This document shows positions 34,845-44,957 of a stretch of DNA of 64,000 nucleotides, one piece after another. Under the pieces are notes generated by a model that searched no databases, had not been told where the DNA came from, and saw only the letters and a program-made list of their open reading frames with translations. The DNA lies in NCBI GenBank assembly GCA_017622555.1, contig JAGAQV010000012.1:1-64000 (forward strand). Reading direction: 5' to 3'. The translations under genes were made by a program, and so were the position numbers. The DNA is from Clostridia bacterium (GTDB taxonomy: Bacteria > Bacillota > Clostridia > Oscillospirales > Acutalibacteraceae). The number at the start of each line of letters is the position of its first letter. Positions within the stretch are counted from its first letter, which is position 1.

Positions 34845-35612
34845 ATGCGTATTGTTGTAAAAATAGGCACTTCAACCTTAGCACACAAAACGGGGCTTCT
34901 TAACATTCACAGGGTAGAAGAACTGTGTAAGGTTATGAGCGACCTTAAAAATGCAGGGAATGAAGTCATTTTAGTGTCGTCGGGCGCTATTGGTATGGGC
35001 GTTGGTAAGCTTTCGCTTTCCGAAAAGCCTAAGGATATTCCTACCAAGCAGGCGGCGGCCGCTGTCGGTCAATGTGAACTTATGTATACATACGACCGTT
35101 TGTTTTCGCAGTATAACCATGCTGTAGCCCAAATTCTTTTGACTGGTGAGGACGTTGGCGACGATATTCGCCGTAAGAATTTTGAAAATACAATGTGCCG
35201 TTTACTCGAGCTTTCGGTAATACCGATTATTAATGAAAACGACTCGATTTCGACCGCTGAAATTGAAATTGGCGATAACGACACCTTGGGCGCAATTGTC
35301 GCAACCGCCATTAAGGCTGATTTGCTTATAATTTTATCTGACATTGACGGTCTTTACACCGCTGACCCGCATAAAAACAGCGATGCAGTGCTTTTGCATA
35401 AGGTTGAAAAGATTGATGAAAATATTGAAGCTATGATTGGCGGTGTTGGAAGCAGTCTTGGTACGGGCGGTATGGCAACTAAAATTAAGGCGGCTAAAAT
35501 CGTTACAAGGCAGGGTATTGATATGGTTATTGCAAACGGTGACACACCATCACATCTTTATGATATTGTCGACGGTAAAGACGTTGGCACCCGTTTTATA
35601 GGTGAAAAGTAA
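34845..35612 (+). CDS. proB: Glutamate 5-kinase, short form without PUA domain
   Basis: First step of proline synthesis from glutamate. Amino-acid-kinase fold: [25 protein letters not shown], the [25 protein letters not shown] substrate block (ends quoted: [16 protein letters not shown]) and [12 protein letters not shown]. At 255 residues it lacks the C-terminal PUA domain found in the ~370-residue enzymes; this short form is known in many Firmicutes. Start ATG 34845 with AGGGGA upstream; overlaps proA by one base (TAATG). Confidence 0.95.
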   Translation: MRIVVKIGTSTLAHKTGLLNIHRVEELCKVMSDLKNAGNEVILVSSGAIGMGVGKLSLSEKPKDIPTKQAAAAVGQCELMYTYDRLFSQYNHAVAQILLTGEDVGDDIRRKNFENTMCRLLELSVIPIINENDSISTAEIEIGDNDTLGAIVATAIKADLLIILSDIDGLYTADPHKNSDAVLLHKVEKIDENIEAMIGGVGSSLGTGGMATKIKAAKIVTRQGIDMVIANGDTPSHLYDIVDGKDVGTRFIGEK

Positions 35613-36841
35613 TGACAACTTTAGAAATACTTAAAAAAGCAAAAGCGGTGTCCCTTAATGCCGCTTTGCCGACCGATATTAAAAATAACGCCCTTACCGC
35701 AATGGCAAAGGCGTTGGTTGAGGCTACTGACGATATTTTGGCGGCGAATGCAGTTGATATGAAAAATGCCAAGGGCAAGATAAGTGACACAATGCTTGAC
35801 CGCCTAATGTTAAACGCTGACCGTATTAAAGCAATGGCAAAGGGAATTGAGGATGTTCGCGACCTGCCTGATAACGTAGGAAAGGTTTTAAGTACACATA
35901 CTTTGTCTAACGGTTTAGTTGTAAATAAGGTTGCGGTACCTATTGGTGTTGTTGCAATTATTTACGAAAGCCGACCGAATGTTACAAGTGATGCCGCCGC
36001 TTTGGCCTTTAAAAGCGGTAACGTTTGTGTGCTTCGTGGTGGTAAGGAAGCCTTTAATTCGGCTAAAGCAATTGTAACCGCCCTTAAAAAAGGTCTTGAG
36101 GAATGCGGCATAAATAGAGATTATGTAAACCTCGTTGAAGACACCACACGACAAAGCGCAAACGAGCTTATGACTGCGCGTGGGCTTGTTGACGTGCTGA
36201 TTCCTCGTGGTGGCAAGGGTTTAATTCAGGCTTGTGTTGAAAATGCCAAGGTGCCGTGTATCGAAACAGGCACGGGTATTTGTCATATTTTCGTTGAAAA
36301 AACTGCTGATATCGATATGGCGCTTAAGATTATTGATAATGCAAAAACAAGCCGCCCGTCAGTTTGCAATGCGGCTGAGGTTTTGCTTGTCGATAAGCAA
36401 ATTGCAGCTGATTTTTTACCCAAGCTTTATGAAATGTTTAATGGCAGGGTAGAGCTTGTGGGTTGTAAGAATACTTGTGATATTATAAGTGTTAATGCTG
36501 CAGGAGAAGATGATTTTGACACTGAATTTTTAGATTATAAAATGGCAATTAAAATTGTTGACGGCGTAGTGGAAGCGGTTAATCATATTGCCGCACATTC
36601 TACCCACCATAGCGAAAGCATTATTACGAGTGACGATAATGCGGCTCAAATATTTACCGCTTGTGTGGATTCGGCGGCCGTTTACGTTAACGCTTCAACC
36701 CGTTTTACCGACGGGGGCGAATTTGGACTTGGTTGTGAAATGGGCATTTCTACCCAAAAAATTCACGCCAGAGGTCCTATGGGACTTAATGAGCTTAATA
36801 CTTACAAGTATATAATTAAAGGAAACGGTCAGGTGAGATAA
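35612..36841 (+). CDS. proA: Gamma-glutamyl phosphate reductase
   Basis: Reduces glutamyl phosphate to glutamate semialdehyde, in complex with ProB. Aldehyde-dehydrogenase fold: [20 protein letters not shown] near residue 108, catalytic Cys in [15 protein letters not shown], and the C-terminal [19 protein letters not shown] region with HARGPMGL. 409 residues is normal. Coupled to proB by one-base overlap and followed 4 nt later by proC, completing the three-step pathway. Confidence 0.96.
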   Translation: MTTLEILKKAKAVSLNAALPTDIKNNALTAMAKALVEATDDILAANAVDMKNAKGKISDTMLDRLMLNADRIKAMAKGIEDVRDLPDNVGKVLSTHTLSNGLVVNKVAVPIGVVAIIYESRPNVTSDAAALAFKSGNVCVLRGGKEAFNSAKAIVTALKKGLEECGINRDYVNLVEDTTRQSANELMTARGLVDVLIPRGGKGLIQACVENAKVPCIETGTGICHIFVEKTADIDMALKIIDNAKTSRPSVCNAAEVLLVDKQIAADFLPKLYEMFNGRVELVGCKNTCDIISVNAAGEDDFDTEFLDYKMAIKIVDGVVEAVNHIAAHSTHHSESIITSDDNAAQIFTACVDSAAVYVNASTRFTDGGEFGLGCEMGISTQKIHARGPMGLNELNTYKYIIKGNGQVR

Positions 36842-36845
36842 CATT

Positions 36846-37655
36846 ATGTCAACCAAATTATTTGGATTCATCGGTTGCGGTAATATGGGTGGCGCGCTTG
36901 CCACCGCTGTTGCAAAATCGGTAGGGGGTAATGAAATTTTATTGTCTGACCCCGATAATGAAAAAGCAAATGCCTTGGCACAAAAAATAGGTGCAACTGT
37001 TAGTAATAATGAAGAAATCGCTAAAAACGCAAAATATATTTTCCTTGGTGTAAAACCGCAGGTTATGGCAGAGGTTTTGTCACCCCTTGCACCTTTTTTG
37101 AAGGCAAGGGAAGACCGCTTTATTTTGGTTACAATGGCGGCAGGGCTTAAAATTTCAAAATATAACGAAATTTTAGATGCAAAATTACCTACAATTCGTA
37201 TAATGCCTAACACACCTGTTGCCGTGAATGAAGGTATGCTTTTATACGCTACCTGCCCAGTAATTACTGAAGAAGAAATTTCTGAATTTGAAAACGCACT
37301 TAAATATTCAGGCAAAATTGATAAAATTCCTGAAGATTTAATTGACGCAGGCTCGGTTATTTCGGGTTGCGGTCCTGCATTTGTTTATACATTTGCCAAT
37401 GCACTTGCAAAAGCAGGCGAAAATGTTGGATTATCGGAAGATAAGGCAATTTTATATGCCGCACAGACCTTAAAGGGTGCGGCAGAGCTGTTGCTTACAA
37501 GCGGTGAAACCCCCGAAACCTTACGCCAGCGTGTGTGCAGCCCCAAAGGCTCTACAATAGAAGGTGTTGAGGTTTTATTAAATTCCGAATTTGATAATAT
37601 CGTGAATACCACTGTTCAGGCATCATTTAAGCGTACAAAGGAATTAGGCAAATAA
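36846..37655 (+). CDS. proC: Pyrroline-5-carboxylate reductase
   Basis: Reduces pyrroline-5-carboxylate to proline with NAD(P)H. Rossmann start FIGCGNMGGALA (residues ~8-19), VKPQVM, RIMPNTPVAVNEGM, and the C-terminal dimer/active-site signature SGCGPAFVYTFANALA, plus CSPKGSTIEGV. 269 residues, normal. Last gene of the cluster, followed directly by a strong terminator. Confidence 0.96.
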   Translation: MSTKLFGFIGCGNMGGALATAVAKSVGGNEILLSDPDNEKANALAQKIGATVSNNEEIAKNAKYIFLGVKPQVMAEVLSPLAPFLKAREDRFILVTMAAGLKISKYNEILDAKLPTIRIMPNTPVAVNEGMLLYATCPVITEEEISEFENALKYSGKIDKIPEDLIDAGSVISGCGPAFVYTFANALAKAGENVGLSEDKAILYAAQTLKGAAELLLTSGETPETLRQRVCSPKGSTIEGVEVLLNSEFDNIVNTTVQASFKRTKELGK

Positions 37656-37658
37656 ATT

Positions 37659-37690
37659 AAAACGGACTTGGATTTTTCCAAGTCCGTTTT
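37659..37690. terminator. Bidirectional terminator between proC and potD
   Basis: AAAACGGACTTGG-attttt-CCAAGTCCGTTTTTG; A and T tracts on both sides of a 13-bp stem between converging operons. Confidence 0.92.
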
Positions 37691-37692
37691 TG

Positions 37693-38793
37693 TTAATAAA
37701 GCTTAACTTGCACCCAAAGGGTTTCGTAATAGATTCTGATTTTATCATCAATATCGTGATAATACTGAACCTTTGGCATATCTTCTTCGCTGGGGTATAA
37801 AATTTCGTTTTGGTAATAGTAATAATCTTCATTATTAATTACCGCAGTATTTGGGGATGCATAGCCGATATATTCGGCATTTGCGGTGGCAATTTGGGGC
37901 TCTAACAAGAAGTCAATATAAAGCATTGCCGCCTCAACATTTTTAGCGTTTTTCGGAATACAAACTGAATCGATAAAAATGTTTGTGCCTTCTTTGGGGT
38001 AGAAGAACTTAAGGTCGGGATTGGTTTCAACCATTGTTAAATAGTCGCCCGCATAATAAGGCGCAATGGCGGCTTCACCAGTTTCCATTTTGCCGTAAAC
38101 CTCATCCATTACGTAGGACTGCAAATTAGCCTTGCCTTTTTTAAGCTTGTCGGCGGCTTTGTTCCAGTCCTTAGTGTTTTCGCTGTTAAGGTCAAGTCCT
38201 AAAAGCATTTGGGCGGTCATAAAGGCATCACGTGGATTGTTAAAGTTTAAAACCTTGTCCTTATATTGTTTGTCCCACAAAACATTCCAAGAATGCTCAA
38301 CCTCGCCAACCAGCTTTGGATTATAAATGACACCAACCATACCAACGTTATAAGGCACGGTGTATTCATTCTTTTCATCAAAGTAAACCGATTTGTAGCG
38401 GTCGTCAATTAAATCATAATTTGAAAGCTTAGTGGTGTCAATTTTTTGAAGCTCGTTTTCTTTGATAAGGCGCTGAATCATATAATCCGACGGAATAATA
38501 ATGTCATACTTGACGCCGCCGTTTTTGACCTGTGAATACATTGTTTCGTTGCTTTCAAAGGTTAGGTAATTAACCTTAATGCCTGTAACCTTTTCGAATT
38601 CACGGTTAACGTCAATTGTACCGTCTGCCCCGTCCGAAATATATTCACCCCAGTTGTAAACGGTAATTTCGGTACCTGCATATTCGCGGGTATATTTAGC
38701 ACGCAAATCTAAATTATGGTATTCATAACCGCAACCGCAAAGTGAAAGGGTTAAAAGTGCAAAAATTAGCAAAATGCTTAATATTTTTTTCAT
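37693..38793 (-). CDS. potD: Polyamine ABC transporter substrate-binding lipoprotein
   Basis: Extracellular receptor for spermidine/putrescine. Lipoprotein signal with lipobox LCGC (lipid Cys near residue 20-22). Mature PotD-type fold: VYNWGEYISDG, YDIIIPSDYMIQRL, YNVGMVGVIYN, and a C-terminal FLLEPQIATANAEYIGYASP. 366 residues. Terminal gene of potABCD; its start overlaps the potC end by 4 nt. Substrate is inferred from the order potA-B-C-D and sequence resemblance; PotD and PotF types are not separable by eye. Confidence 0.92.
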   Translation of the reverse strand: MKKILSILLIFALLTLSLCGCGYEYHNLDLRAKYTREYAGTEITVYNWGEYISDGADGTIDVNREFEKVTGIKVNYLTFESNETMYSQVKNGGVKYDIIIPSDYMIQRLIKENELQKIDTTKLSNYDLIDDRYKSVYFDEKNEYTVPYNVGMVGVIYNPKLVGEVEHSWNVLWDKQYKDKVLNFNNPRDAFMTAQMLLGLDLNSENTKDWNKAADKLKKGKANLQSYVMDEVYGKMETGEAAIAPYYAGDYLTMVETNPDLKFFYPKEGTNIFIDSVCIPKNAKNVEAAMLYIDFLLEPQIATANAEYIGYASPNTAVINNEDYYYYQNEILYPSEEDMPKVQYYHDIDDKIRIYYETLWVQVKLY

Positions 38794-39605
38794 TTTGCAC
38801 CCACCTTTCGAACGGCCGCCTGCTTTTCGCTTTTGCTTTGAAGCATATTGTAAAAAATAAGCAGCGCGAACACAACAAAGAAAATAATTGTTGAAAGTGC
38901 ATAGGTGTCAGGCGTTACTGACTTTTTAGTCATATTGTAAATGACAATAGGTAAGGTTTGGTATTTACCGCAGGTGAAATAGCTTATTACAAAATCATCA
39001 AGCGAAAGGGTAAACGCCATAATTGTACCTGTTGCAATACCTGTTGAAATTGAAGGTAAAATAACCTTAAAGAATGCCTTAAAGGGTGTACAGCCAAGGT
39101 CCATTGCGGCATCAACCAAATTTGCATCGGTTTGCCTGAGCTTTGGCATAACCGATAAAATAACATAAGGCAAATTAAAGGTTATGTGTGCGGCAAGCAC
39201 CGTTATAAAGCCAAGTGATTCGTTAAGCCCAAATAAATTGCCGATAAAAATGAACAAAAGCATTAGTGAAATACCTGTTACGATATCAGCATTCATCATG
39301 GGAATATTTGTCATTGACATTACAAGGCTGGACGCAACCTTTTTGCGAATTGCCAAAATGCCTACAGCCGCCGCTGTGCCTAAAACTGTTGATATAAGTG
39401 CTGAAAGCACCGCAATTATAAGGGTGTGTTCAAGTGCTGTCAGCATTGTTGTGTCATACACAAGACCCTCGTACCATTTGGTTGAAAAGCCTTCAAACAC
39501 CCAAACCGAGCTTGAGGAGTTGAAGGAAAAAATAATCATTACAGCAACGGGGGCGTAAAGGAAAAACAAAATAAGTGCTATATATAGGCGAGAAAGTATT
39601 TTCAT
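38790..39605 (-). CDS. potC: Polyamine ABC transporter permease PotC
   Basis: Inner permease subunit with six predicted membrane helices, 271 residues. The ATPase-contacting EAA-type loop is DAAMDLGCTPFKAFFKVILP. N-terminal YAPVAVMIIFSFN is typical of PotC, which forms a heterodimer with PotB. Overlaps potB and potD by 4 nt each, so translation is coupled. Confidence 0.92.
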   Translation of the reverse strand: MKILSRLYIALILFFLYAPVAVMIIFSFNSSSSVWVFEGFSTKWYEGLVYDTTMLTALEHTLIIAVLSALISTVLGTAAAVGILAIRKKVASSLVMSMTNIPMMNADIVTGISLMLLFIFIGNLFGLNESLGFITVLAAHITFNLPYVILSVMPKLRQTDANLVDAAMDLGCTPFKAFFKVILPSISTGIATGTIMAFTLSLDDFVISYFTCGKYQTLPIVIYNMTKKSVTPDTYALSTIIFFVVFALLIFYNMLQSKSEKQAAVRKVGAK

Positions 39606-40429
39606 ATAATTACCCCCTCGCTGTCGTCATCAGAGAAGCGGTTCATAATAACCATACAAACCAAAATCATAACCATTAGCACCATTGAAATGGCGGAGGC
39701 AACGTTGTAATAATCGGGTCCTGCATTGAAGAAATATTCAATAACGTCACCCACAAGCATTGTTTTGTTGCCGCCAAGCTTTTGAGAAATGTAAAAGGTG
39801 CTAACAGACGGCACAAACACCATTGTAATGCCCGAAATAATACCGGGGCGGCTGAGTGGTAGAATAACACGCCTGAATTTATTAAATGCGTTTGAGCCAA
39901 GGTCTTCAGATGCTTCTAAAAGGGATTTATCAATTTTAGACATAACTGAATAAATCGGCAAAATCATATAAGGGATAAAGTCATAAACCATACCAAGAAT
40001 AACAGCGCCCGGTGTGTTTATAAGCTTTAACGGTTCAATGCCAAGCTTGCCTAAAAAGGTGTTTATAAGACCTGTGTTTGCTAAAATGGTTATCCAAGAA
40101 TATGTGCGGATAAGGAAGTTCATCCACATAGGAATCATAACAATCATCATCAGCATTCTTTGGGAAGAAATGTTGACCTTTGTCATAAAATATGCCATTG
40201 GGTAGGCAAGAAGTAATGTTATAACCGTTGCGATAGCGGCATATAAAATTGAAATGCCAAAGGCTTTTTTATAAAGACCAATTTGCTTAACGTTTTCTAA
40301 AGTGAAGCCACCGTCAGCGTTAGTGAAAGCAAAATAAAGCATTATAAAAAGCGGCACAACGATAAAAATAACTGACCATACAACGTGGGGAGCAGCTAAG
40401 AGCTGATTACCAAAGCTTTTTTTGTTCAT
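39602..40429 (-). CDS. potB: Polyamine ABC transporter permease PotB
   Basis: Second permease, 275 residues and six membrane segments. EAA loop EASEDLGSNAFNKFRRVILP; also IPMWMNFLIRTYSWITIL, a strongly conserved PotB stretch. Begins 5 nt after potA. Confidence 0.92.
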   Translation of the reverse strand: MNKKSFGNQLLAAPHVVWSVIFIVVPLFIMLYFAFTNADGGFTLENVKQIGLYKKAFGISILYAAIATVITLLLAYPMAYFMTKVNISSQRMLMMIVMIPMWMNFLIRTYSWITILANTGLINTFLGKLGIEPLKLINTPGAVILGMVYDFIPYMILPIYSVMSKIDKSLLEASEDLGSNAFNKFRRVILPLSRPGIISGITMVFVPSVSTFYISQKLGGNKTMLVGDVIEYFFNAGPDYYNVASAISMVLMVMILVCMVIMNRFSDDDSEGVII

Positions 40430-40434
40430 CTATA

Positions 40435-41556
40435 CTATTCCTCCTCGATTATATCGGAGAGGTGGTCGATTTCTTCACTATAGCTTGAATAGTCGCCGTA
40501 AAGACCCGAATATTCACTCTTTTTCATAATGTGGATAGCGTCAGGCTCGATAAAAAGGCCAACCTTATCGTCAACAAAGTGCTCGTCAGTGGTTTGAATC
40601 ATCCACTTAAAGCCGCCAATGTCAACAATAATTTCGTAATGCACACCAAGGAAGGAAACCGAAGTTACAATACCTGTAAGCATACCTTTTTCCACAGGTA
40701 CAATATCAACGTCCTCAGGTCTTACAACAACGTCAACGGCTTCATTTTCTTGGAATCCCTTGTCAAGACAGTCAAACTTTTGACCTGAAAATTCAACGTA
40801 AAAGTCGCGAATCATCTTGCCGTCAAGAATGTTGGATTCGCCAATAAAGTCAGCAACAAAGGCGTTTTCAGGCTCGTTATAAATATCCTGCGGGGTGCCC
40901 ACCTGCTGAATTTTACCGCCATCCATAACAACCACACGGTCAGACATGGTAAGTGCTTCTTCTTGGTCGTGGGTTACAAACACAAAGGTAATGCCAAGCT
41001 GCTGCTGAATTTTCTTAAGCTCCTTTTGCATATCCTTGCGAAGCTTTAAGTCAAGTGCGGCAAGGGGTTCATCCAATAAAAGCACTTTTGGGTGGTTGGC
41101 AATAGCACGGGCAATAGCTACACGTTGCTGTTGGCCACCTGAAAGTGTGTCAATATGCCGCTTTTCAAGGCCTGTTAGGTTAACGAGCTTGAGCATTTCT
41201 TCAACCTTTGCTTTAATCTCGTTTTCGGGCCATTTCTTAATCCTTAAACCGAAAGCAATATTTTCATAAACATTAAGATGAGGAAAAAGGGCATAACGCT
41301 GAAAAATGGTGTTAACCTGACGCTTATAAGCAGGCACACCATTTATTTTTTTACCCTCAAATAAAACATCACCCTCGTCAGGTTCTAAAAACCCTGCAAT
41401 AAGACGGAGAGTGGTGGTTTTACCGCAACCCGAAGGACCTAAAAAGGTTATAAATTCCTTATCCTTAATATCAAGGCTTAAATCGTCCAAGATAACCTGG
41501 TCGTCAAAGGCTACGGATATGTTTTTAAGTTGTACAATATTTTCTTCTTTTTGCAT
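40435..41556 (-). CDS. potA: Polyamine ABC transporter ATPase PotA
   Basis: Energises the PotBC channel. Walker [11 protein letters not shown]-loop [12 protein letters not shown], signature [10 protein letters not shown], Walker [14 protein letters not shown]-loop VTHDQEEA; a C-terminal TOBE-like regulatory domain follows from ~residue 240 (VVRPEDVDI). The frame is open to 41616, but ATG at 41556 (MQKEENIV) is selected: GGGGG at 41567-41571 is the only ribosome-binding site, and upstream codons lie in a structured leader. 373 residues. First gene of the operon; expression probably depends on the leader RNA, whose distal arm contains the Shine-Dalgarno. Confidence 0.94.
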   Translation of the reverse strand: MQKEENIVQLKNISVAFDDQVILDDLSLDIKDKEFITFLGPSGCGKTTTLRLIAGFLEPDEGDVLFEGKKINGVPAYKRQVNTIFQRYALFPHLNVYENIAFGLRIKKWPENEIKAKVEEMLKLVNLTGLEKRHIDTLSGGQQQRVAIARAIANHPKVLLLDEPLAALDLKLRKDMQKELKKIQQQLGITFVFVTHDQEEALTMSDRVVVMDGGKIQQVGTPQDIYNEPENAFVADFIGESNILDGKMIRDFYVEFSGQKFDCLDKGFQENEAVDVVVRPEDVDIVPVEKGMLTGIVTSVSFLGVHYEIIVDIGGFKWMIQTTDEHFVDDKVGLFIEPDAIHIMKKSEYSGLYGDYSSYSEEIDHLSDIIEEE

Positions 41557-41771
41557 AAGAAAGCATCCCCCTTTGTTCAACAACAACCGTGCTACACACG
41601 GTCTTAGTGTCGACACAAGAATAAATTTTTACCCTGTGCGATACCCGCTGAATTTGCTTTTTGTGCCCTGAACAAAGGGTTTTTCATAGTTTTCTCGCAC
41701 AGCGGAAACTACGGCACAAAATTAGAAACAGCGCTCTACACAGATGCTTTGGAAAACTAAAGTTTTACCTA
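41557..41771 (-). ncRNA. Structured potA leader, candidate pseudoknot riboswitch
   Basis: About 215 nt from the likely transcription start to the potA ATG. Minus-strand pairings seen, in order: P1, TTTTGTGCC (41721-41713) with GGCACAAAA (41667-41659); P2 inside it, TAGTTT (41711-41706) with AAACTA (41692-41687); the P2 loop CTGTGCGA (41702-41695) with downstream TCGCACAG (41641-41634), a pseudoknot; hairpin ACCGTG-tgtag-CACGGT (41602-41586); and CCCTTTGTTCA (41679-41669) with TGAACAAAGGG (41579-41569), which includes the ribosome-binding site. The last pairing would hide the Shine-Dalgarno. It matches no riboswitch class I can recall. Ligand is unknown; polyamine is the contextual guess. Confidence 0.65.
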
Positions 41772-41777
41772 TCATAC

Positions 41778-41806
41778 ACTATACTATTTGACCACCCAAA
41801 AGTCAA
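41778..41806 (-). promoter_or_regulatory. Promoter of the potABCD operon
   Basis: Minus strand TTGACT (41806-41801), 17-nt spacer, TATAGT (41783-41778). Initiation near 41771 leaves the ~215-nt leader. Confidence 0.75.
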
Positions 41807-41861
41807 GCACTAAACACCAAATTTCTACAAAATATTTAACATATAATTATATAAAAATATG

Positions 41862-41890
41862 TTGCTCTAGTTGTAATAATGTGATATAAT
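41862..41890 (+). promoter_or_regulatory. Promoter of the ruvC operon
   Basis: TTGCTC at 41862-41867, 17-nt spacer, TATAAT at 41885-41890. Confidence 0.65.
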
Positions 41891-41942
41891 AATATGAATT
41901 ATAATGCGTTAATTGTCGTTTGATGAAGGGTAGGTGTTTTAA

Positions 41943-42428
41943 ATGAGGATTTTGGGTATTGACCCAGGTTATGCTATTGTGGGTTATGGCGTGCTTGATT
42001 ATGCGAAAAATCGTTTTTCGGTTGTTGGATACGGCGCAATTACAACAAAGGCGCATACACCTCTTGAAGAAAGGCTAATGGACATTTATAACGATACGCT
42101 TACAATTATTGATAAGTACAAGCCTGACGAAATATCCATTGAAAAGCTCTATTTTAACACCAACTCTACAACCGCAATTGCGGTAGCGGAAGCTAGGGGA
42201 GTAATAATCCTTGCGGCAAAGCAAAAGGGTGTTAGGGTTAACGAATACACACCTCTTCAGGTAAAGCAGGCTGTTACTGGCTACGGCAGGGCTGAAAAGC
42301 ATCAGGTGATGGAAATGGTGAAAAGCCTTTTAAATTTAACTAAAGTTCCAAAGCCCGACGACACTGCTGACGCTTTGGCAATTGCAATTTGTCACGGGCA
42401 TTATTCAGATTCAGTTTTAAGGAGATAA
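41943..42428 (+). CDS. ruvC: Holliday junction resolvase RuvC
   Basis: Endonuclease that cuts Holliday junctions during recombinational repair. RNase H-like fold with the four acidic catalytic residues: GIDPG (Asp7), SIEKLYF (Glu), and the C-terminal PDDTADALAIAICH pair. 161 residues. ATG 41943 with AGGGTAGG upstream. First gene of a long plus-strand run; ruvA begins 4 nt later. Confidence 0.96.
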   Translation: MRILGIDPGYAIVGYGVLDYAKNRFSVVGYGAITTKAHTPLEERLMDIYNDTLTIIDKYKPDEISIEKLYFNTNSTTAIAVAEARGVIILAAKQKGVRVNEYTPLQVKQAVTGYGRAEKHQVMEMVKSLLNLTKVPKPDDTADALAIAICHGHYSDSVLRR

Positions 42429-42432
42429 AAAT

Positions 42433-43035
42433 ATGATAGCATCTCTTCGTGGAAAGCTTATTTATACCGATAATACCTCAGTTGTTGTTGAATGCGGCGG
42501 TGTGGGCTTTAAATGCGCCGTTACCAAAAACACTTTATATAATCTACCACAAAAGAACGATGAGGTTTTTCTTCACACCTATATGGTGGTGCGTGAGGAC
42601 GCAATGGACCTTTACGGCTTTATTGACAGGGAAGAGCTTGAATGCTTTAAGCTAATCACATCAGTCAGCGGTGTGGGAAGTAAAATCGGTCTTGCGCTTT
42701 TGTCAGAATTTTCGGCTTCACAGCTAACCCTTTATATTGCAAGTAACGACCCAAAGGCACTTACTGCCGCAAGCGGCGTTGGTATAAAGCTAGCACAAAG
42801 AATTGTGCTTGAGCTTAAAGATAAAATCGGCTCACTCGAAAGCGGCGAAACGCTTGAAATTAAAGCAGTCGGTAATGCGACTGTTAACAGTAATTCTAAA
42901 GAAGCGGTAGCGGCGCTGGTGTCACTTGGTTACACCCAAAGTGAAGCGTCCTTGGCTGTTGGAAGACAGGACCAAACGCTTTCCACCGAAGAGCTTATAA
43001 AGCTTGCGCTTAAATCACTTGCAAGGGGGCTTTAA
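42433..43035 (+). CDS. ruvA: Holliday junction branch-migration protein RuvA
   Basis: Binds the junction as a tetramer and loads RuvB. N-terminal OB domain (DLYGFIDREELECFKLI), helix-hairpin-helix motifs SVSGVGSKIGLALLSEF and AASGVGIKLAQRIVLELKDK, and the C-terminal RuvB-contacting domain (EAVAALVSLGYTQSEA). 200 residues, standard length; ruvB starts 3 nt later. Confidence 0.96.
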   Translation: MIASLRGKLIYTDNTSVVVECGGVGFKCAVTKNTLYNLPQKNDEVFLHTYMVVREDAMDLYGFIDREELECFKLITSVSGVGSKIGLALLSEFSASQLTLYIASNDPKALTAASGVGIKLAQRIVLELKDKIGSLESGETLEIKAVGNATVNSNSKEAVAALVSLGYTQSEASLAVGRQDQTLSTEELIKLALKSLARGL

Positions 43036-43038
43036 TAA

Positions 43039-44079
43039 ATGATTGAACAAGAAATGGATTTTGAAAACCGTATCGTTTCACCTGATTACAGTTATGAAGA
43101 TACGGCCGAATTATCACTAAGACCGACAACCCTTTCTGAATATATCGGTCAAGACAAGGTGAAGGAAAATCTTAATATTTATATTAAAGCAGCTTTGCAG
43201 CGTAAGGAAGCGCTTGACCACGTGCTTTTATATGGCCCTCCAGGTTTGGGTAAAACCACCCTTTCGGGCATTATTGCAAGGGAACTAGGCGTTAATTTGC
43301 GTGTAACCTCCGGTCCGGCAATTGAAAAACAGGGCGATTTGGTTGCAATTTTAACCTCGCTTAATGAGGGCGACGTGCTTTTTATTGACGAAATTCATCG
43401 CCTTTCCCGTAACGTTGAGGAAATATTATATCCTGCAATGGAGGATTTTTCACTTGATATTATTTTGGGCAAGGGTCCATCAGCAAGGTCTATTCGTTTA
43501 GACGTTCCGCACTTTACACTTGTAGGTGCAACCACCCGTTCAGGTCAGCTTACAGCACCCTTGCGTGACCGTTTCGGCGTTCTTTTAAGACTTGAGCTTT
43601 ACACCCCCGAACAGTTATCGCAAATCGTTACCCGTTCAGCAGGTATTTTGGGCATTGGCATTGACCACGACGGCGCTTTGGAAATTGCTTCTCGTTCACG
43701 TGGTACACCACGTATTGCAAATCGCCTTTTAAAGCGTGTTCGTGATATTGCGCAGGTTGAGTATGACGGCGAAATTACTGAAAAGGTAGCGCAGGCGGCA
43801 TTGGCACGGTTTGAAATTGATGAACTCGGTCTTGATGATTTTGACCGCAAAATGCTTTCGACCATTATTAATGCTTACAACGGCGGTCCCGTTGGTCTTG
43901 ATACCTTAGCAGCGGCAATGGGTGAGGAGGCCGTAACCATTGAAGACGTTTACGAGCCTTACTTAATGCAAATTGGCTTTTTAACCCGCACTGCCCGTGG
44001 CAGATGCGTTACAAAATTAGCTTACGATCATTTGGGTATTCAGTTTAGTGACAAAACTGCACAGCAGTCAATTTTTTAA
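43039..44079 (+). CDS. ruvB: Holliday junction helicase motor RuvB
   Basis: AAA+ ATPase ring. Walker [11 protein letters not shown], Walker [10 protein letters not shown], sensor 1 GATTRSG, arginine-finger region PLRDRFGV, and the winged-helix C-terminus ([30 protein letters not shown]). 346 residues. Completes ruvCAB. Confidence 0.97.
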   Translation: MIEQEMDFENRIVSPDYSYEDTAELSLRPTTLSEYIGQDKVKENLNIYIKAALQRKEALDHVLLYGPPGLGKTTLSGIIARELGVNLRVTSGPAIEKQGDLVAILTSLNEGDVLFIDEIHRLSRNVEEILYPAMEDFSLDIILGKGPSARSIRLDVPHFTLVGATTRSGQLTAPLRDRFGVLLRLELYTPEQLSQIVTRSAGILGIGIDHDGALEIASRSRGTPRIANRLLKRVRDIAQVEYDGEITEKVAQAALARFEIDELGLDDFDRKMLSTIINAYNGGPVGLDTLAAAMGEEAVTIEDVYEPYLMQIGFLTRTARGRCVTKLAYDHLGIQFSDKTAQQSIF

Positions 44080-44090
44080 AGTGAGATTTT

Positions 44091-44957
44091 ATGAGAACAG
44101 TAGAAGGATTTAAAGATTACGAGCTTATAGATGCCGATTCAGGCGAGCGACTTGAACGTTGGGGGGATATTATTTTAATTCGACCCGACCCACAGGTTAT
44201 TTGGTCGGGCAAACGGCAGGACAAGCGTTGGTACTCAGCTAATGCCATTTACCACCGTTCACAAAGCGGCGGCGGTTATTGGGAAAGACTGTCAAACGTG
44301 CCGGACGTTTGGTCAATTAAATATGATGACCTTACCTTCCGTTTAAAGCCAATGGGCTTTAAGCATACAGGTCTTTTTCCCGAACAGGCAGTAAACTGGC
44401 GCTTGGCTAAGGATCTTATTGAAAAAGAAAACCGTGAAATTAAGGTTTTAAACTTATTCGCTTACACAGGCGGCGCTACGGTTGCCTGTCTTTCAGCAGG
44501 GGCAAGTGTAACCCATGTTGACGCTTCAAAGGGTATGGTGCAATGGGCAAAGGAAAATGCCGTTGCTTCCGGTCTTGAGGGCGGAAATGTCAGGTGGCTT
44601 GTGGACGACTGCCTTAAGTTTGTTAAGCGTGAAATAAGGCGCGGTAATAAATACGACGCTATTATTATGGACCCACCGTCTTATGGTAGAGGTCCAAACG
44701 GTGAAGTATGGAAATTGGAACAGCAATTAACTGAGCTTTTACAGGAAACCGGTAAGCTTTTATCAGATAATGCGGTGTTCTTTTTCCTTAATTCTTACAC
44801 AGCGGGTCTTTCGCCGACAATTTTGAATTATATGGTTAAAGAATATGTCGTGGGTGACCGTGAGGGTGAAATTTTCACTGACGAAATCGGTCTTCCCGTT
44901 ACCGAAAAGGGCATTAGTATGCCTTGCGGAAATACAACTGTTTGGATGAAAAAATGA
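44091..44957 (+). CDS. Class I SAM-dependent methyltransferase, RlmI-like
   Basis: 288 residues with no signal. SAM-binding motif I is [11 protein letters not shown] (near residue 121), an acidic [16 protein letters not shown] follows, and the catalytic DPPSYGRG (near residue 202) is of the type found in RlmI/RlmK 23S rRNA methyltransferases and other N- or C5-methylating RNA enzymes. The N-terminal ~100 residues lack a clear PUA domain, so the target is uncertain. The last 4 nt overlap ecfA1 (ATGA). Confidence 0.82.
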   Translation: MRTVEGFKDYELIDADSGERLERWGDIILIRPDPQVIWSGKRQDKRWYSANAIYHRSQSGGGYWERLSNVPDVWSIKYDDLTFRLKPMGFKHTGLFPEQAVNWRLAKDLIEKENREIKVLNLFAYTGGATVACLSAGASVTHVDASKGMVQWAKENAVASGLEGGNVRWLVDDCLKFVKREIRRGNKYDAIIMDPPSYGRGPNGEVWKLEQQLTELLQETGKLLSDNAVFFFLNSYTAGLSPTILNYMVKEYVVGDREGEIFTDEIGLPVTEKGISMPCGNTTVWMKK

